A stretch of 64,000 bases of DNA from Myxococcales bacterium (GTDB lineage: Bacteria; Myxococcota_A; Polyangia; Polyangiales; JAFGIB01): assembly GCA_029880325.1 (NCBI GenBank), contig JAOUOP010000005.1:117899-181898 (forward strand), read 5' to 3'. Position 1 is the stretch's first letter. Every line of letters begins with the position of its first letter. The position numbers were made by a program, and so were the translations under genes. The notes below the pieces were generated by a model that saw nothing but the letters and a program-made list of their open reading frames with translations, was not told the origin of the DNA and searched no databases. This document shows positions 47,804 through 56,461 of this stretch, one piece after another.

Positions 47804-49720
47804 TTATTCCGAGGCCGTGACCGCCGGAAAATAGCTCTGCTGGGCACCGATGGCGTGCCCGGCCGGCAGACCCGTGCCTAGCTCCTCGACCCGGAAGACC
47901 TCTTCGGGCAGCTGCAACGTTTGCCGCACGCGCTCCATCGTGGTGGGCGCGAAGGGGTAGAGCATGATCATCAGGTTCTTCAGCACGAAGAACGAGGAGT
48001 AGAGGGCGTCGGCGCGGGAGGCTTCGGGGTGGCGGTCGTCGTGGGGTTTGTAGCGCGCGAAGAGGCTGTTGATGGTGCGCGCGTAGCGCTCGATTTCGAA
48101 CAGCAGGTTCGGGTAGTCGGCGCGTGCCATGGACTTGGCGTAGCGCTGGACGATGCGTACGGTCTCCTTGGCTATCTTGGCGTCGAGGGTGCCCTCGGGA
48201 ACACGGCCTCCAAACTTGGAGTGAGCGGCCGAGATCGGCTTTTCGATGGCGGCGTTCATGGGGCCCGCGAGGAAGGCGTTGCGCTCGTCGAGCTTTTCGA
48301 AGTCGAACGAGGAGGGCTTTTCGGCCAGGCCCAGGAGCGACAGGTAGTAGCGGATCTGGTCGGGTTCGTAACCCTTTTCGTCGAGCAGTTGATCGGCGGT
48401 GTAGAAGTTGCCCCGGCTCTTGCTCATCTTTTCGCCGCCCACCGTCAGCAGGGCGCTGCCGAAGATCTCGGTCAGCTGCAGTTCGCCGGCCCGCGGTAGG
48501 TGCTGTGGGTCGTCCTGGGAGCCGAGCCATAGGGCGCCCTGCATCAGTACGTAGAAGAAGACGTTGTCCTGGCCGAGAAACTGGTAGACGCGGGCCTCGG
48601 GGTCGCAGAAGTAGTCCCGGTATTGCTCGGGATCGAGGCCCTTGCTCTCGAGGGCCACCTGGCAAAAGGAGATGGGGGCTATGAGCGAGTCGGGCCAGAC
48701 GTAGAGGGTCTTGCCGGCCAGCCCGGGTTCCAGCTCGGGGATGGGAACGCCCCAGGGCGTGTCGCGCGTGATGGAGCGGTGGGCCCACTCGTCAACCGGC
48801 GATGCCTCGATGGCGGCGGCAGCAAGCGCGTCCCGCGCGCTGTCGAAATCCGCCCGATTGGCGAACTGCAGCACCACTTCTTTGCCGCGGGCGTAGCGCT
48901 GCTTGTGCTTGGGCAGCGAGGCTTTGAGTTCTTTGTAGTCCGGCTCGCGCTCGGCGGCGATGCGCAGCGAGGGCAGCAGTTGGTCGAGCACCTGGGCGAT
49001 GACGGTGGAGCGCCAGCGGCCCTTCTTGCCCTCGATCCACACCCGCATGGTTTCGGCCACCGCCCACATGTCCAGGTGCAAGTGGGTGGTCTCGCGCAGC
49101 TCGGGGGTGGCCTCGCTGACGGCGCTTCGGGGCTCGAGCAGCTCCGTGGGGTCGTGCTGGTGGCCACAGCGGTCGCATTCGTCGCCGTAGGCGTCGGCGT
49201 TGTCACACTTGGGGTTGGGGCAGCGGCCGCGCACGAAGCGGTCGGCCAGGAAGCGCTCCAGTTGCGGGTCGTACCACTGCTGGCTCTTGCGGGTCTCGAG
49301 CATCCCGTTCGCGTGCAGCTTGCGCAGCATGCGGTCGGTCAACGCGGTCTGACGCCCGAAGCACTCGGGACGCGAGGTGCCCGAGTAGGTGTCGAGGCCG
49401 ATGGCGTAGCGCTCCAGGGTCGCCTGCTGGGCGTCGTGGATGCCGTCGATCAGCTCGCCGATGGGCTTGCCCGCCTGCATTGCGGCCAGCTCGCTGGTGG
49501 AGCCGTGGTCGTCGGTGCCGCAGACGTAGAGCACGTTGTCGCGGCCGATCAGCATGCCCAGCCAGCGCGCGTAGATGTCGGCGGGCACCTGGGCGCCGGC
49601 CAGGTGACCGATGTGCAGCGGCCCGTTGGCGTAGGGCATGCCCGCGGTGACCACCGCCCGACGCGGCCGTTCGATGCGGGCGAGGATTGGCTCGATGGCG
49701 GATGTTGGGCTCTCGGACAT
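47804..49720 (-). CDS. metG: Methionyl-tRNA synthetase, divergent form
   Basis: A 638-residue class I synthetase. HIGH is HIGH in GPLHIGHLAG, KMSKS is exact in EKMSKSRGN, and a zinc knuckle with four Cys lies at CPNPKCDNADAYGDECDRCG. It lacks the C-terminal tRNA-binding EMAP-like domain. Between the zinc domain and SITRDTPWGVPIPELE there are about 107 residues, some 60 more than usual, and the methionine pocket is altered: WPDSLIAPIS stands where WFDAPIGYIS is common. It charges tRNA-Met, but may be a second, specialised copy. Confidence 0.88.
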   Translation of the reverse strand: MSESPTSAIEPILARIERPRRAVVTAGMPYANGPLHIGHLAGAQVPADIYARWLGMLIGRDNVLYVCGTDDHGSTSELAAMQAGKPIGELIDGIHDAQQATLERYAIGLDTYSGTSRPECFGRQTALTDRMLRKLHANGMLETRKSQQWYDPQLERFLADRFVRGRCPNPKCDNADAYGDECDRCGHQHDPTELLEPRSAVSEATPELRETTHLHLDMWAVAETMRVWIEGKKGRWRSTVIAQVLDQLLPSLRIAAEREPDYKELKASLPKHKQRYARGKEVVLQFANRADFDSARDALAAAAIEASPVDEWAHRSITRDTPWGVPIPELEPGLAGKTLYVWPDSLIAPISFCQVALESKGLDPEQYRDYFCDPEARVYQFLGQDNVFFYVLMQGALWLGSQDDPQHLPRAGELQLTEIFGSALLTVGGEKMSKSRGNFYTADQLLDEKGYEPDQIRYYLSLLGLAEKPSSFDFEKLDERNAFLAGPMNAAIEKPISAAHSKFGGRVPEGTLDAKIAKETVRIVQRYAKSMARADYPNLLFEIERYARTINSLFARYKPHDDRHPEASRADALYSSFFVLKNLMIMLYPFAPTTMERVRQTLQLPEEVFRVEELGTGLPAGHAIGAQQSYFPAVTASE

Positions 49721-50021
49721 CGGTGCAGCGGGTCCTTCGCGGACGGCGGGATGACGCCGTCATCGGTTTCCGGACTCATGCACCGGGCGCCGGGCCCGGG
49801 TCAAGTCGGCCCGCCGTTGGGTACCCCCCGTAGTGGGGCTCCGAGTATCAAAAAGCAACAGGCCAGGCCGACCGCTCGAAAAAGAGGGGGCTGTTGCGAA
49901 CAGCCGACCTGACCTGCTGGCCCGCTACAATTAGAGATATGGGGTCGACCGGCCCAGGCGCAAGCCCGTCCGGGTCGATTGCCGATCTTCCCTACAGAAA
50001 AAAAAACGTGATTGGAGGGTT
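49721..50021. other. Gene-free 300 bases between metG and the second DUF4388 gene
   Basis: Contains the start region of the minus-strand metG gene and the 3' end of the gene upstream of it. Notable items are a short hairpin CCCC-CGTAGT-GGGG near 49828-49841, an interrupted GCAACAG/CTGTTGC pair (49855-49893), and a run of nine A (T on the minus strand) near 49998-50006 just after the DUF4388 gene, which could help terminate it. No promoter could be assigned with confidence. Confidence 0.4.
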
Positions 50022-51263
50022 TCAGCGGCGGAAGGCCAGGATCTGCTCGTCGACCCAGCGACTGAGCGCTTCGCCCACTTCCACGCTCAGACCGGGGCGC
50101 GCGGTGAACATGGCGAAGGAGATCAGTTCGATGCAGGCCCGCCGCAACTCGCCGAGGGGATCGACGACGCTGAGGGCTCCGAGGGCCTTTTGGGTCAGCT
50201 CCACCGAGATGCTGCCGTTGACGTCGGGCACGGCGCCAAAGAACTCGCCCAGAGAGGTGTCTTGAACCCAGGCCCTGAAGGTCCAGGCCATCCTCTCGGA
50301 GCTTCCATGGTGCTCCACTGTGGAGCGTATGTGCTGTAGCACCAGGTTGAGCCGCCCGACCAGGGCGGCGATTTCATCGGCGTCGTCGCCGTGCGCGGCG
50401 AGGATCTCGACATAGCCGATTTGCAGCAGCTGCATCACGAGCTTGGTGGCGGTGAACTCGTCGACGCCGAGGTTGCGCGCGATGTCGCGGACGGAGTTCT
50501 TGCCCGTTGCAAGGTCGGCCGCCGGTCGCAGCCGCGGGTCTAGCGTCAGGCGTCCGGCGGCGGCCGTGGTCGCGGGACAGACGTCGCCGCTGGGAATGCG
50601 CTCGCGGAAATGGGTCAGCTCGTCGACCCGCTGCATGCTTTCCATCAGCAGTCGCTGTAGCGGCAGGTGAATCGCCATGGCGGGCGCTGGCCTCTCTTCG
50701 TCGGGCAGCGTGCACAGGTAGTGGCCGCTGTCGGCCAGCAGGGCGTTGCCAAAGATGGCCCGGGCTTGGGTCTGCAGCGCGGCAAATAGTTCCTCGGGGT
50801 CGATGAGCCCCTCGAGAACGACGGTCTCTCCGAAGCGTCGCTCGGCGCCCGAGGCGCGCAGGCAGCGCTTCAGTTGCTCTGGGCTGAGCATGCCGTGGGC
50901 GACCATGACTTCGCCCAGCCGCTCGGTCTCGGCGTTGCTCTCGGCGGAGGTAAGAATGCCGCGGTTGACTCGCAGCTGACGTCGGATCCCTGCCGAGACA
51001 ACGGTGACTTCGCCCTGCCAGTTGTTGGCGGTGATGCCCTGGACCACCTCCAGGACGGTCATGGCGCCGGTGATCTGGCCGAAGGTGATCAACTGACTGG
51101 CAGGCGCCGCGGCGTCTTCGGCCCGTTCCAGCAGCAGCGTACCCGAGGCCGTCTCGTGCAGGTGGTAGCGGCCCGGACGACGAGCGAAGGCGCGCACGCC
51201 CGCAGTGTCCTCGAAGCGCATCGACCCGTCCGGTCCGATGTGCAAAGTGTACGACGATCCCAT
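50022..51263 (-). CDS. DUF4388-domain protein with winged-helix-like region
   Basis: The ATG at 51263 (413 residues) starts the protein-like sequence; in-frame ATGs at 51296 and 51389 are alternatives. A DUF4388/PATAN domain covers about residues 50-250: [40 protein letters not shown], and [20 protein letters not shown] are typical. A winged-helix-like stretch ([20 protein letters not shown]) and a helical C-terminal domain follow. It is the second such protein in the window and probably part of a signalling complex. Confidence 0.75.
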   Translation of the reverse strand: MGSSYTLHIGPDGSMRFEDTAGVRAFARRPGRYHLHETASGTLLLERAEDAAAPASQLITFGQITGAMTVLEVVQGITANNWQGEVTVVSAGIRRQLRVNRGILTSAESNAETERLGEVMVAHGMLSPEQLKRCLRASGAERRFGETVVLEGLIDPEELFAALQTQARAIFGNALLADSGHYLCTLPDEERPAPAMAIHLPLQRLLMESMQRVDELTHFRERIPSGDVCPATTAAAGRLTLDPRLRPAADLATGKNSVRDIARNLGVDEFTATKLVMQLLQIGYVEILAAHGDDADEIAALVGRLNLVLQHIRSTVEHHGSSERMAWTFRAWVQDTSLGEFFGAVPDVNGSISVELTQKALGALSVVDPLGELRRACIELISFAMFTARPGLSVEVGEALSRWVDEQILAFRR

Positions 51264-51450
51264 ACGCTGCGCGCCGCCTGCGCGAGCTTTGATCATAACG
51301 GCGATTCTTGCCTCTGGCCCATCTTTTCCCCGGGGTTTGGCCGATGAAAGACGGCCAAAGCGAGGGAAGAGTGGTGTGAATTTTCTCACAAATGACCGAC
51401 CTGGCCCGAATTGGCCTGGTTGGCAGTGTCCGCGCCGGGTTTACGATCCT

Positions 51451-52272
51451 GTGGTGCATCGACACACACCGCATTGGCTGTGGTCCTGGCGCCTGGGTCC
51501 CTTTGTGCTCGTCGCCATCGCGTGCAATGGCGCGCCGCCCGCGGCGTCGACGCCCACGCGCGGGCGGGTCGAGGCCGCGCCCGAGCAGTCCGCGCAGGCT
51601 CCGGCGCCGTCTGCGCCCGTGGGAGCGACCGACTTCGCCAGCTTCGAAGACGAGCGCGAGCGCATGGTGGCGCGCCAGATCGAGGCCCGCGGCATCCGTG
51701 ACGGGCGGGTGCTTGCGGCCATGCGCGCGGTGCCGCGGCACCTCTTCGTGCCCGAGTCCGAGCGCGACCTTGCCTACGCCGACCGTCCGCTCGCCATCGG
51801 AGCGGAGCAAACCATCAGTCAGCCCTACATCGTGGCGCTGATGTCGGAGCTGGCCGCGATCGAGCCGGGCGACCGTGTGCTCGAGGTCGGCACCGGTTCG
51901 GGCTACCAGGCGGCGGTGCTGGCGCAGATGGGAGCCGAGGTCTACTCCATCGAGATCGTCGAGAGCCTCGGCAAGCAGGCCCGCGAGCGTCTGAAGCGCC
52001 TGGGTTACGACGGCGTGAACTTGCGCATCGGTGACGGCTACGCGGGTTGGCCCGAGGCGGCTCCGTTTGCCGCGGTGCTCTTGACCGCGGCACCGCCGAA
52101 GCTGCCCGAGCCCCTCAAGCAGCAGCTCGCGGTGGGCGCTCGCCTGGTGGCGCCGGTGGGGCGCTCCTACCAGGAGTTGGTGGTGGTCACACGCACGGCC
52201 AAGGGCTTCGAGCTGCAGCGCAACATCCCGGTGCGCTTCGTGCCGATGACCGGCGAGGCGCAGCGCCGCTGA
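51451..52272 (+). CDS. Exported lipoprotein-type protein-L-isoaspartate O-methyltransferase
   Basis: GTG codons at 51451 and 51454 both give a signal peptide ending in the lipobox VAIAC, so the enzyme is likely lipid-anchored outside the cytoplasm; a linker rich in Pro/Ala follows. The Pcm domain is complete: [44 protein letters not shown] and the SAM site [17 protein letters not shown]. Normal Pcm repairs isoaspartyl residues in cytosolic proteins with SAM; SAM supply outside the membrane is a problem this arrangement raises. A cytosolic paralogue lies at 55790-56461. Confidence 0.85.
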   Translation: MVHRHTPHWLWSWRLGPFVLVAIACNGAPPAASTPTRGRVEAAPEQSAQAPAPSAPVGATDFASFEDERERMVARQIEARGIRDGRVLAAMRAVPRHLFVPESERDLAYADRPLAIGAEQTISQPYIVALMSELAAIEPGDRVLEVGTGSGYQAAVLAQMGAEVYSIEIVESLGKQARERLKRLGYDGVNLRIGDGYAGWPEAAPFAAVLLTAAPPKLPEPLKQQLAVGARLVAPVGRSYQELVVVTRTAKGFELQRNIPVRFVPMTGEAQRR

Positions 52273-52287
52273 AGTTTTGCGCGAGTT

Positions 52288-52983
52288 CTACTCCCGGCTG
52301 CCCTGGACGAAGCCGCGAATCGCGAGTCGGTGGTGGGGGGCCAGGTCGACAAATTCGAGCCAGTAGCGCATCCGGCGCGCGTCGACCGCCAGCCGTGCGG
52401 TGGCCCTGAGCGACATGCGCTCGCTGGCGCCCGGCAGGAAGAACTGGGCCAGGCCCGTGCGTCCGACGGCGAGGGGGCAGTTGGCTTCGACCAGCATGCC
52501 GTCTTCGCTCAGATTCACGGTGCTGCCCGGCGAGGCGTCGATGCCCACCTCCGGTGCCGACAGGCCCTCGAGGTGAACCAGCACGTCCAGGGCGACGCGG
52601 GAGCTACGGCGGCTGTCGATGCTCGCAAGCTGGGCGAGGCTTTCGAGCAGCTCTTCGGGCGTGACGGGGCTGACCAGGTGGACGTCGCAGCGGGCCGTGT
52701 CGTCGCTCGGGTCCAGGGCATCGCCCACCAGTAGGACCCTGGGCGGCTCGGGCGTCTGGGCCAGGGCGCTGCATAGACTCGCCGCGCTTTGATCGGGCAG
52801 GCGACTGCGGACGACCACCACCGCCGGCTTCCAGCTGCTGGCCAGGGTCAGCGCGGCCGCTCCGTTGGGTGCCGTGCGCACCTCCAGGGAGGCCCGATCC
52901 AGAAAAGACTCTCCCAGTTCCTGAAGCACGAGGCTCTCGGGAACGATCAGGATTCGAGTCTGCCCCCCGGGAGCCGCTATCAC
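52288..52983 (-). CDS. PilZ domain protein with receiver-like N-terminus
   Basis: A 231-residue protein from a GTG start. Residues about 8-115 resemble a receiver fold (ILIVPESLVLQELGESFL, VVVVRSRLPDQSAASL, VSPVTPEELLESL), but the phospho-acceptor Asp and acidic pocket are not evident, so it is probably a pseudo-receiver. Residues about 125-230 form a PilZ domain: RRSSRVALDVLV followed by VNLSEDGMLVEA, close to the RxxxR...D/NxSxxG c-di-GMP motif. It converges with the exported Pcm gene. It likely acts as a c-di-GMP effector. Confidence 0.75.
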   Translation of the reverse strand: MIAAPGGQTRILIVPESLVLQELGESFLDRASLEVRTAPNGAAALTLASSWKPAVVVVRSRLPDQSAASLCSALAQTPEPPRVLLVGDALDPSDDTARCDVHLVSPVTPEELLESLAQLASIDSRRSSRVALDVLVHLEGLSAPEVGIDASPGSTVNLSEDGMLVEANCPLAVGRTGLAQFFLPGASERMSLRATARLAVDARRMRYWLEFVDLAPHHRLAIRGFVQGSRE

Positions 52984-53008
52984 AGCCGTAGAATACCACG
53001 GCCCGCGT

Positions 53009-53422
53009 TCACTTGGAGCCCCGCTTGCGTGTTCCTTTGGGCCTTCGCTTGCTCGTATTGCCCTTCGTGGTGCACTGGACGTCGGGCTTGAAGCTGCGCG
53101 CCGGTGAACCGCGAAAGAGCACCAGGCTCTTCTTCGCTTTGGGCTCGAGCTCGACCTGCGTAGCTTCGGGGTTGCTGTCGGACTTCACCTGGCATGTCAT
53201 GACGGCGTCGCAGGCGCTTTCGAGGTGGACGATGTGGTCGTAGCCGTAGGCTCGGTAGCGGGTTTCGGCGCTTACCTTCACGCACTCGCCCGGCGCCCCG
53301 GGGCTGTCGTGCTCACTGTCGTCGGCCGCTACCTTCGACAGCGCTGCCGATGTTCCCAGCAGGGCCGCGAAAGCCAATGGGGCGGCGATTGAAATGCGTC
53401 GGGTCACTGTCGTGTTGGGCAT
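53009..53422 (-). CDS. Small secreted protein of unknown function
   Basis: A 137-residue protein with an N-terminal signal peptide (residues about 1-32, ending near SAALSKVAA). Three or four cysteines (GECVKVSAETRYRAYGY, SACDAVMTCQVKSD, DVQCTTKGN) suggest disulfides in a small beta-rich domain. The C-terminus is strongly basic (TSKRRPKGTRKRGSK). No family is recognised. It is encoded 25 bases from the PilZ gene start on the same strand. Confidence 0.6.
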   Translation of the reverse strand: MPNTTVTRRISIAAPLAFAALLGTSAALSKVAADDSEHDSPGAPGECVKVSAETRYRAYGYDHIVHLESACDAVMTCQVKSDSNPEATQVELEPKAKKSLVLFRGSPARSFKPDVQCTTKGNTSKRRPKGTRKRGSK

Positions 53423-53687
53423 GGAAAGTCCCGCGCTTGGACCGCTTGTCCGGGGTTGGGATTCAGCCAGGCGGGCTTGACCAGGCGATATCGACCGGAG
53501 TCCTTATGTGTGCTCGCCCACAGGCTCCCACGAAAATTCGCGATAGCCGAAATTTTGCCGCGGCAGCTGTTTTCATCTCGGGCAAGCGACGCATACCCTA
53601 GTTGCTCAACTGCACATCAGGGGCTACCCGGATGGCAGCGCTTGACTTTCCACACCATCGTTCATCATCACACACCCAACCCACCCG

Positions 53688-53724
53688 AAAACCCGCGCCA
53701 AGCAGTACGGCGCGGGTTTTTTTT
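53688..53724 (+). terminator. Rho-independent terminator upstream of the PPOX gene
   Basis: AAAACCCGCGCC pairs perfectly with GGCGCGGGTTTT across a 9-base loop, and the right arm runs into eight T. On the plus strand it ends only 34 bases before the ATG of the PPOX gene, with no plus-strand gene between 52272 and here. It may end an unannotated RNA or act as an attenuator. The remaining bases from 53423 show no gene. Confidence 0.75.
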
Positions 53725-53758
53725 GCGCCCGATTCGGCGCGGGCCCTATGCTGCCGCC

Positions 53759-54184
53759 ATGTCGGCACGCGAGCAGCTGGCGGCGGCCCGCTACATCAAC
53801 CTACGTAGTTTCCGCCGCGACGGTACCGGGGTGAATACGCCGGTCTGGTGCGCGCCCCTGGACGACTCGCTGGTGCTGTTCACGCTGCGCGAGAGTTACA
53901 AGGTCAAGCGCATCGCGCGCGATCCTCGCGTGCAGGTGGCCCAATGCGATGTGCGCGGCAAGCTGCTGGGGCCGTGGCATCAGGGGCGCTGCCGGGCCGT
54001 CATCGATGAGCCGGAACTCGAAGCCCGGGCCTATCGGGCCCTGCGTGCCAAATACGGCCTGCAGATGGCCGCCGGCGATTTCTTTTCGCGCCTGGCCGGG
54101 CGCATGAAACGGCGCCTGGTGATGCAGATCGTTGTCGATGGGGCGGCCGAGCGAGCGCCCGAGCGGGCGCAGGTGGAGCCATGA
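53759..54184 (+). CDS. PPOX-class flavin or F420-dependent oxidoreductase
   Basis: A 141-residue split-barrel protein. YINLRSFRRDGTGVNTPVWC and YKVKRIARDPRVQVAQCDVR are typical of small PPOX proteins (TIGR03666-like) that bind F420 or FMN. It would carry out a hydride transfer; the substrate is unknown. Its TGA overlaps the ATG of the sirtuin gene by four bases. Confidence 0.8.
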   Translation: MSAREQLAAARYINLRSFRRDGTGVNTPVWCAPLDDSLVLFTLRESYKVKRIARDPRVQVAQCDVRGKLLGPWHQGRCRAVIDEPELEARAYRALRAKYGLQMAAGDFFSRLAGRMKRRLVMQIVVDGAAERAPERAQVEP

Positions 54185-54945
54185 GCGACGACGTCGAAGC
54201 AGCGATCGAGCGGGCCGCGGCCCTGGTCAAGAAAGCCCAGCGCGTCGTGGTGCTCACCGGCGCTGGCATCAGCACCGAGTCGGGCATCCCGGACTTCCGC
54301 GGCCCCCAGGGCGTGTGGACCAAGAACCCCGAGGCCGAAAAGCTCTCGACGCTGCAGCACTACATGGGCGATCCGGAGGTGCGCAAGCGCTCGTGGAAGA
54401 AGCGCGCCAGCTCCCGGGCCCTGGCTGCCGAGCCCAATGCCGGCCATCGCGCCCTTTTGGGGCTCGAGCGCCAGGGCAAGCTGCACACGCTGATCACCCA
54501 GAACATCGACGGCCTGCACCAGCGGGCCGGTACCTCCGGCGAGCGCGTGGTGGAGATCCACGGCACCATGCGCGAGGTGGTGTGCATGGCCTGCGGTGAG
54601 CGGGCGCCCATGGAGCGCGCCCTCGAACGCGTGCGCGCCGGCGAAGAGGATCCGCCCTGCCGCAGCTGCGGCGGCATCCTGAAGTCGGCCACGATTTCCT
54701 TTGGTCAGTCGCTGGTCATGGAGGACCTGGCCCGCAGTGAGCGGGCCGCCCAGGAGTGCGACCTGATGCTCGCGGTGGGCACCAGCCTGGCTGTCTACCC
54801 GATCGCCGCCGTGGTCCCGCTGGCCGCCCGCGCCGGTGCCAGCATCATCATCGTCAACGGTGAGCCAACCGAGATGGATCCGCTCGCCGCCGTGGTGGTG
54901 CGGGGGCGCATCGGCGAGAGTCTGCCGCGCATCGTGGGCGCATGA
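54181..54945 (+). CDS. Sir2-family NAD-dependent protein deacylase
   Basis: A 254-residue sirtuin with GAGISTESGIPDFRG (27-41), TQNIDGLHQRAG, the catalytic His in EIHGTM, and a zinc site CMACGE...CRSCGG. The later GTSLAVYPIAAVVPLA and IIIVNGEPTEMD segments complete the NAD site. It removes acyl groups from Lys using NAD in the cytosol. The gene sits in the middle of an operon with four-base overlap to the PPOX gene; an ATG overlapping its own stop is the alternative start of the next gene. Confidence 0.92.
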   Translation: MSDDVEAAIERAAALVKKAQRVVVLTGAGISTESGIPDFRGPQGVWTKNPEAEKLSTLQHYMGDPEVRKRSWKKRASSRALAAEPNAGHRALLGLERQGKLHTLITQNIDGLHQRAGTSGERVVEIHGTMREVVCMACGERAPMERALERVRAGEEDPPCRSCGGILKSATISFGQSLVMEDLARSERAAQECDLMLAVGTSLAVYPIAAVVPLAARAGASIIIVNGEPTEMDPLAAVVVRGRIGESLPRIVGA

Positions 54946-54992
54946 GGCGGCCGGCGTTGCGTGTGGGGGGCGCCGTGCGTAGGTCGTCGCCG

Positions 54993-55781
54993 ATGAAGCG
55001 CGTGCTTTTGCTTCTGCTGCTGTTACCCCTGGCCGGCTGCGCATCCGAGCCCGCGCCCGAGCGCCCGGCCGCCGAGGCCAGCAGTGGAGAAGCCAGTCCG
55101 GCAGCAGCGACCGAAGCCGAGGACGACGATGAAACTGCGGCGCACGGCCAGGAGCGCAGTGTCGATTCCTACATGGCCGAGCACTTCGCGGTGGCGACAT
55201 TTGCGCGCGACGCGGTGATCAACGGTCAGCTGGAGGCCCTGCGGGAGCCGCTCTTGCGCCTGGCCGAGTTCGAGTACCGCACGGTGGTGCCCGGCGGCTG
55301 GATGGAGCCGGTGGCCGAGATGCAGCAGGCGGCGCGGCTGTCGGCCGAGGCGAAGTCCCTGGACCTGGCGGCCACGGGAGTCGCCTCCATGGCCCGCGTC
55401 TGCGGTCAATGCCACCGCGACCAGGGCCGGGGGCCGCACTTCGCGACCGCCCACCGCGACCGCGGCGGCGCCGAGCGCGATACCCTGGGGGTTCGCATGT
55501 ACCGCCACATGTGGGCTGCCGACCGCCTGTGGGAAGGGCTGACGGGGCCGTCCGACGAGAGCTGGCAGGCCGGCGCCGAGGTGCTGGCCGGGGCCCCGCG
55601 GCGCGCGCCGGAGTCCGATGCGCCGCTGCCGCAGGAGTTTGTCGCTGCGTTGGGCGAGCTGCGCGACCTGGGCGAGCGGGCGCGCGGCGCCTCGAGTCTC
55701 GAGGAGCGCGGCGACATCTACGGCCTGTTGCTGGCGAGCTGCGCCGGCTGCCACGACTACGAGGTCAAGCTGGGCTTTTGA
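54993..55781 (+). CDS. Diheme c-type cytochrome-like lipoprotein
   Basis: The ATG at 54993 directly begins a signal peptide ending in the lipobox LAGC; the ATG at 54942 overlaps the sirtuin stop but adds charged residues before the signal. The mature protein has two heme motifs, CGQCH (about mid-length) and CAGCH near the C-terminus. It resembles cytochrome c' -like helical proteins, 262 residues long. It would carry electrons at the periplasmic or outer face, perhaps together with the neighbouring PPOX enzyme. It converges with pcm, eight bases apart. Confidence 0.75.
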   Translation: MKRVLLLLLLLPLAGCASEPAPERPAAEASSGEASPAAATEAEDDDETAAHGQERSVDSYMAEHFAVATFARDAVINGQLEALREPLLRLAEFEYRTVVPGGWMEPVAEMQQAARLSAEAKSLDLAATGVASMARVCGQCHRDQGRGPHFATAHRDRGGAERDTLGVRMYRHMWAADRLWEGLTGPSDESWQAGAEVLAGAPRRAPESDAPLPQEFVAALGELRDLGERARGASSLEERGDIYGLLLASCAGCHDYEVKLGF

Positions 55782-55789
55782 TCGGGGCC

Positions 55790-56461
55790 TCAGTCCGCGC
55801 TGCCGGTCCAGCCCCCCGCGCCGCGCAGGGGTACGAACACGCAGCCATCGTGTTGCTGTCGCCGCAGGGCCGCGCCGTGGCGTTCGAAGACGGTCAGCAC
55901 CTGCATCATGGAGCTGCCCAGGGGAATCACCAGGCGCCCCCCCTCGGCCAGCTGCTCCTTGAGCGCCGCAGGCGGCGCCGGCGCGGCGGCGGCGACCACG
56001 ATGGCATCGAAGGGGGCGGCGGCCGCGTAGCCCGCGGTGCCGTCGGCGCAGACGATGTGCACGTTGTCGGCGCCGAGCTGCGAAAGCACGCTGCGGGCGC
56101 CCTCGGCCAGCTCCCTGCGTAGCTCGATGGAGATCACCTCGCGCGCCAAGCGGCCCAGGACGGCCGCCTGGTAGCCGGAACCGCCGCCCACCTCGAGCAC
56201 CCGATCGCCGGGGCGGATGCCGGCCAGCTCGCAGGTGCGGGCCACCATGTAGGGTTGGCTGATGGTTTGGCCGCCGCCGATGGGTAGGGCGCGGTCTTCG
56301 TAGGCCGATGCGGCCATGGCGGGTGGCACGAAGCGATGACGCGGAACCGCTTCCAGCGCCGAAAGCACCCGTTCATCGCAGAGGCCGCGGCGTCGAAGTT
56401 GTAGCTCCACCATGCGCAGCCGTTCGGCGCGACGGTTGCCTGCGTCGGCCTCAGGCGCCAT
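55790..56461 (-). CDS. pcm: Protein-L-isoaspartate O-methyltransferase (cytosolic)
   Basis: A 223-residue Pcm with no signal peptide. MVELQLRRRGLCDERVLSAL, VPRHRFVPP, GGGQTISQPYMVARTCEL and the SAM site [17 protein letters not shown] are all present. It methylates isoaspartyl residues to repair aged proteins. Its start overlaps the AMMECR1 gene by 11 bases, placing it as third gene of an operon with the AmmeMemoRadiSam genes. Confidence 0.92.
   Translation of the reverse strand: MAPEADAGNRRAERLRMVELQLRRRGLCDERVLSALEAVPRHRFVPPAMAASAYEDRALPIGGGQTISQPYMVARTCELAGIRPGDRVLEVGGGSGYQAAVLGRLAREVISIELRRELAEGARSVLSQLGADNVHIVCADGTAGYAAAAPFDAIVVAAAAPAPPAALKEQLAEGGRLVIPLGSSMMQVLTVFERHGAALRRQQHDGCVFVPLRGAGGWTGSAD

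Noticed and set aside
47010..48788. 592-residue minus-strand frame across icd and metG
   Set aside because: It spans two well-supported genes in other frames and has a low-complexity Arg/Pro composition.
49894..50265. Plus-strand gene after a TACAAT sequence
   Set aside because: The frame runs into the complement of the DUF4388 gene and has no ribosome-binding site; the -10-like sequence has no -35 partner.
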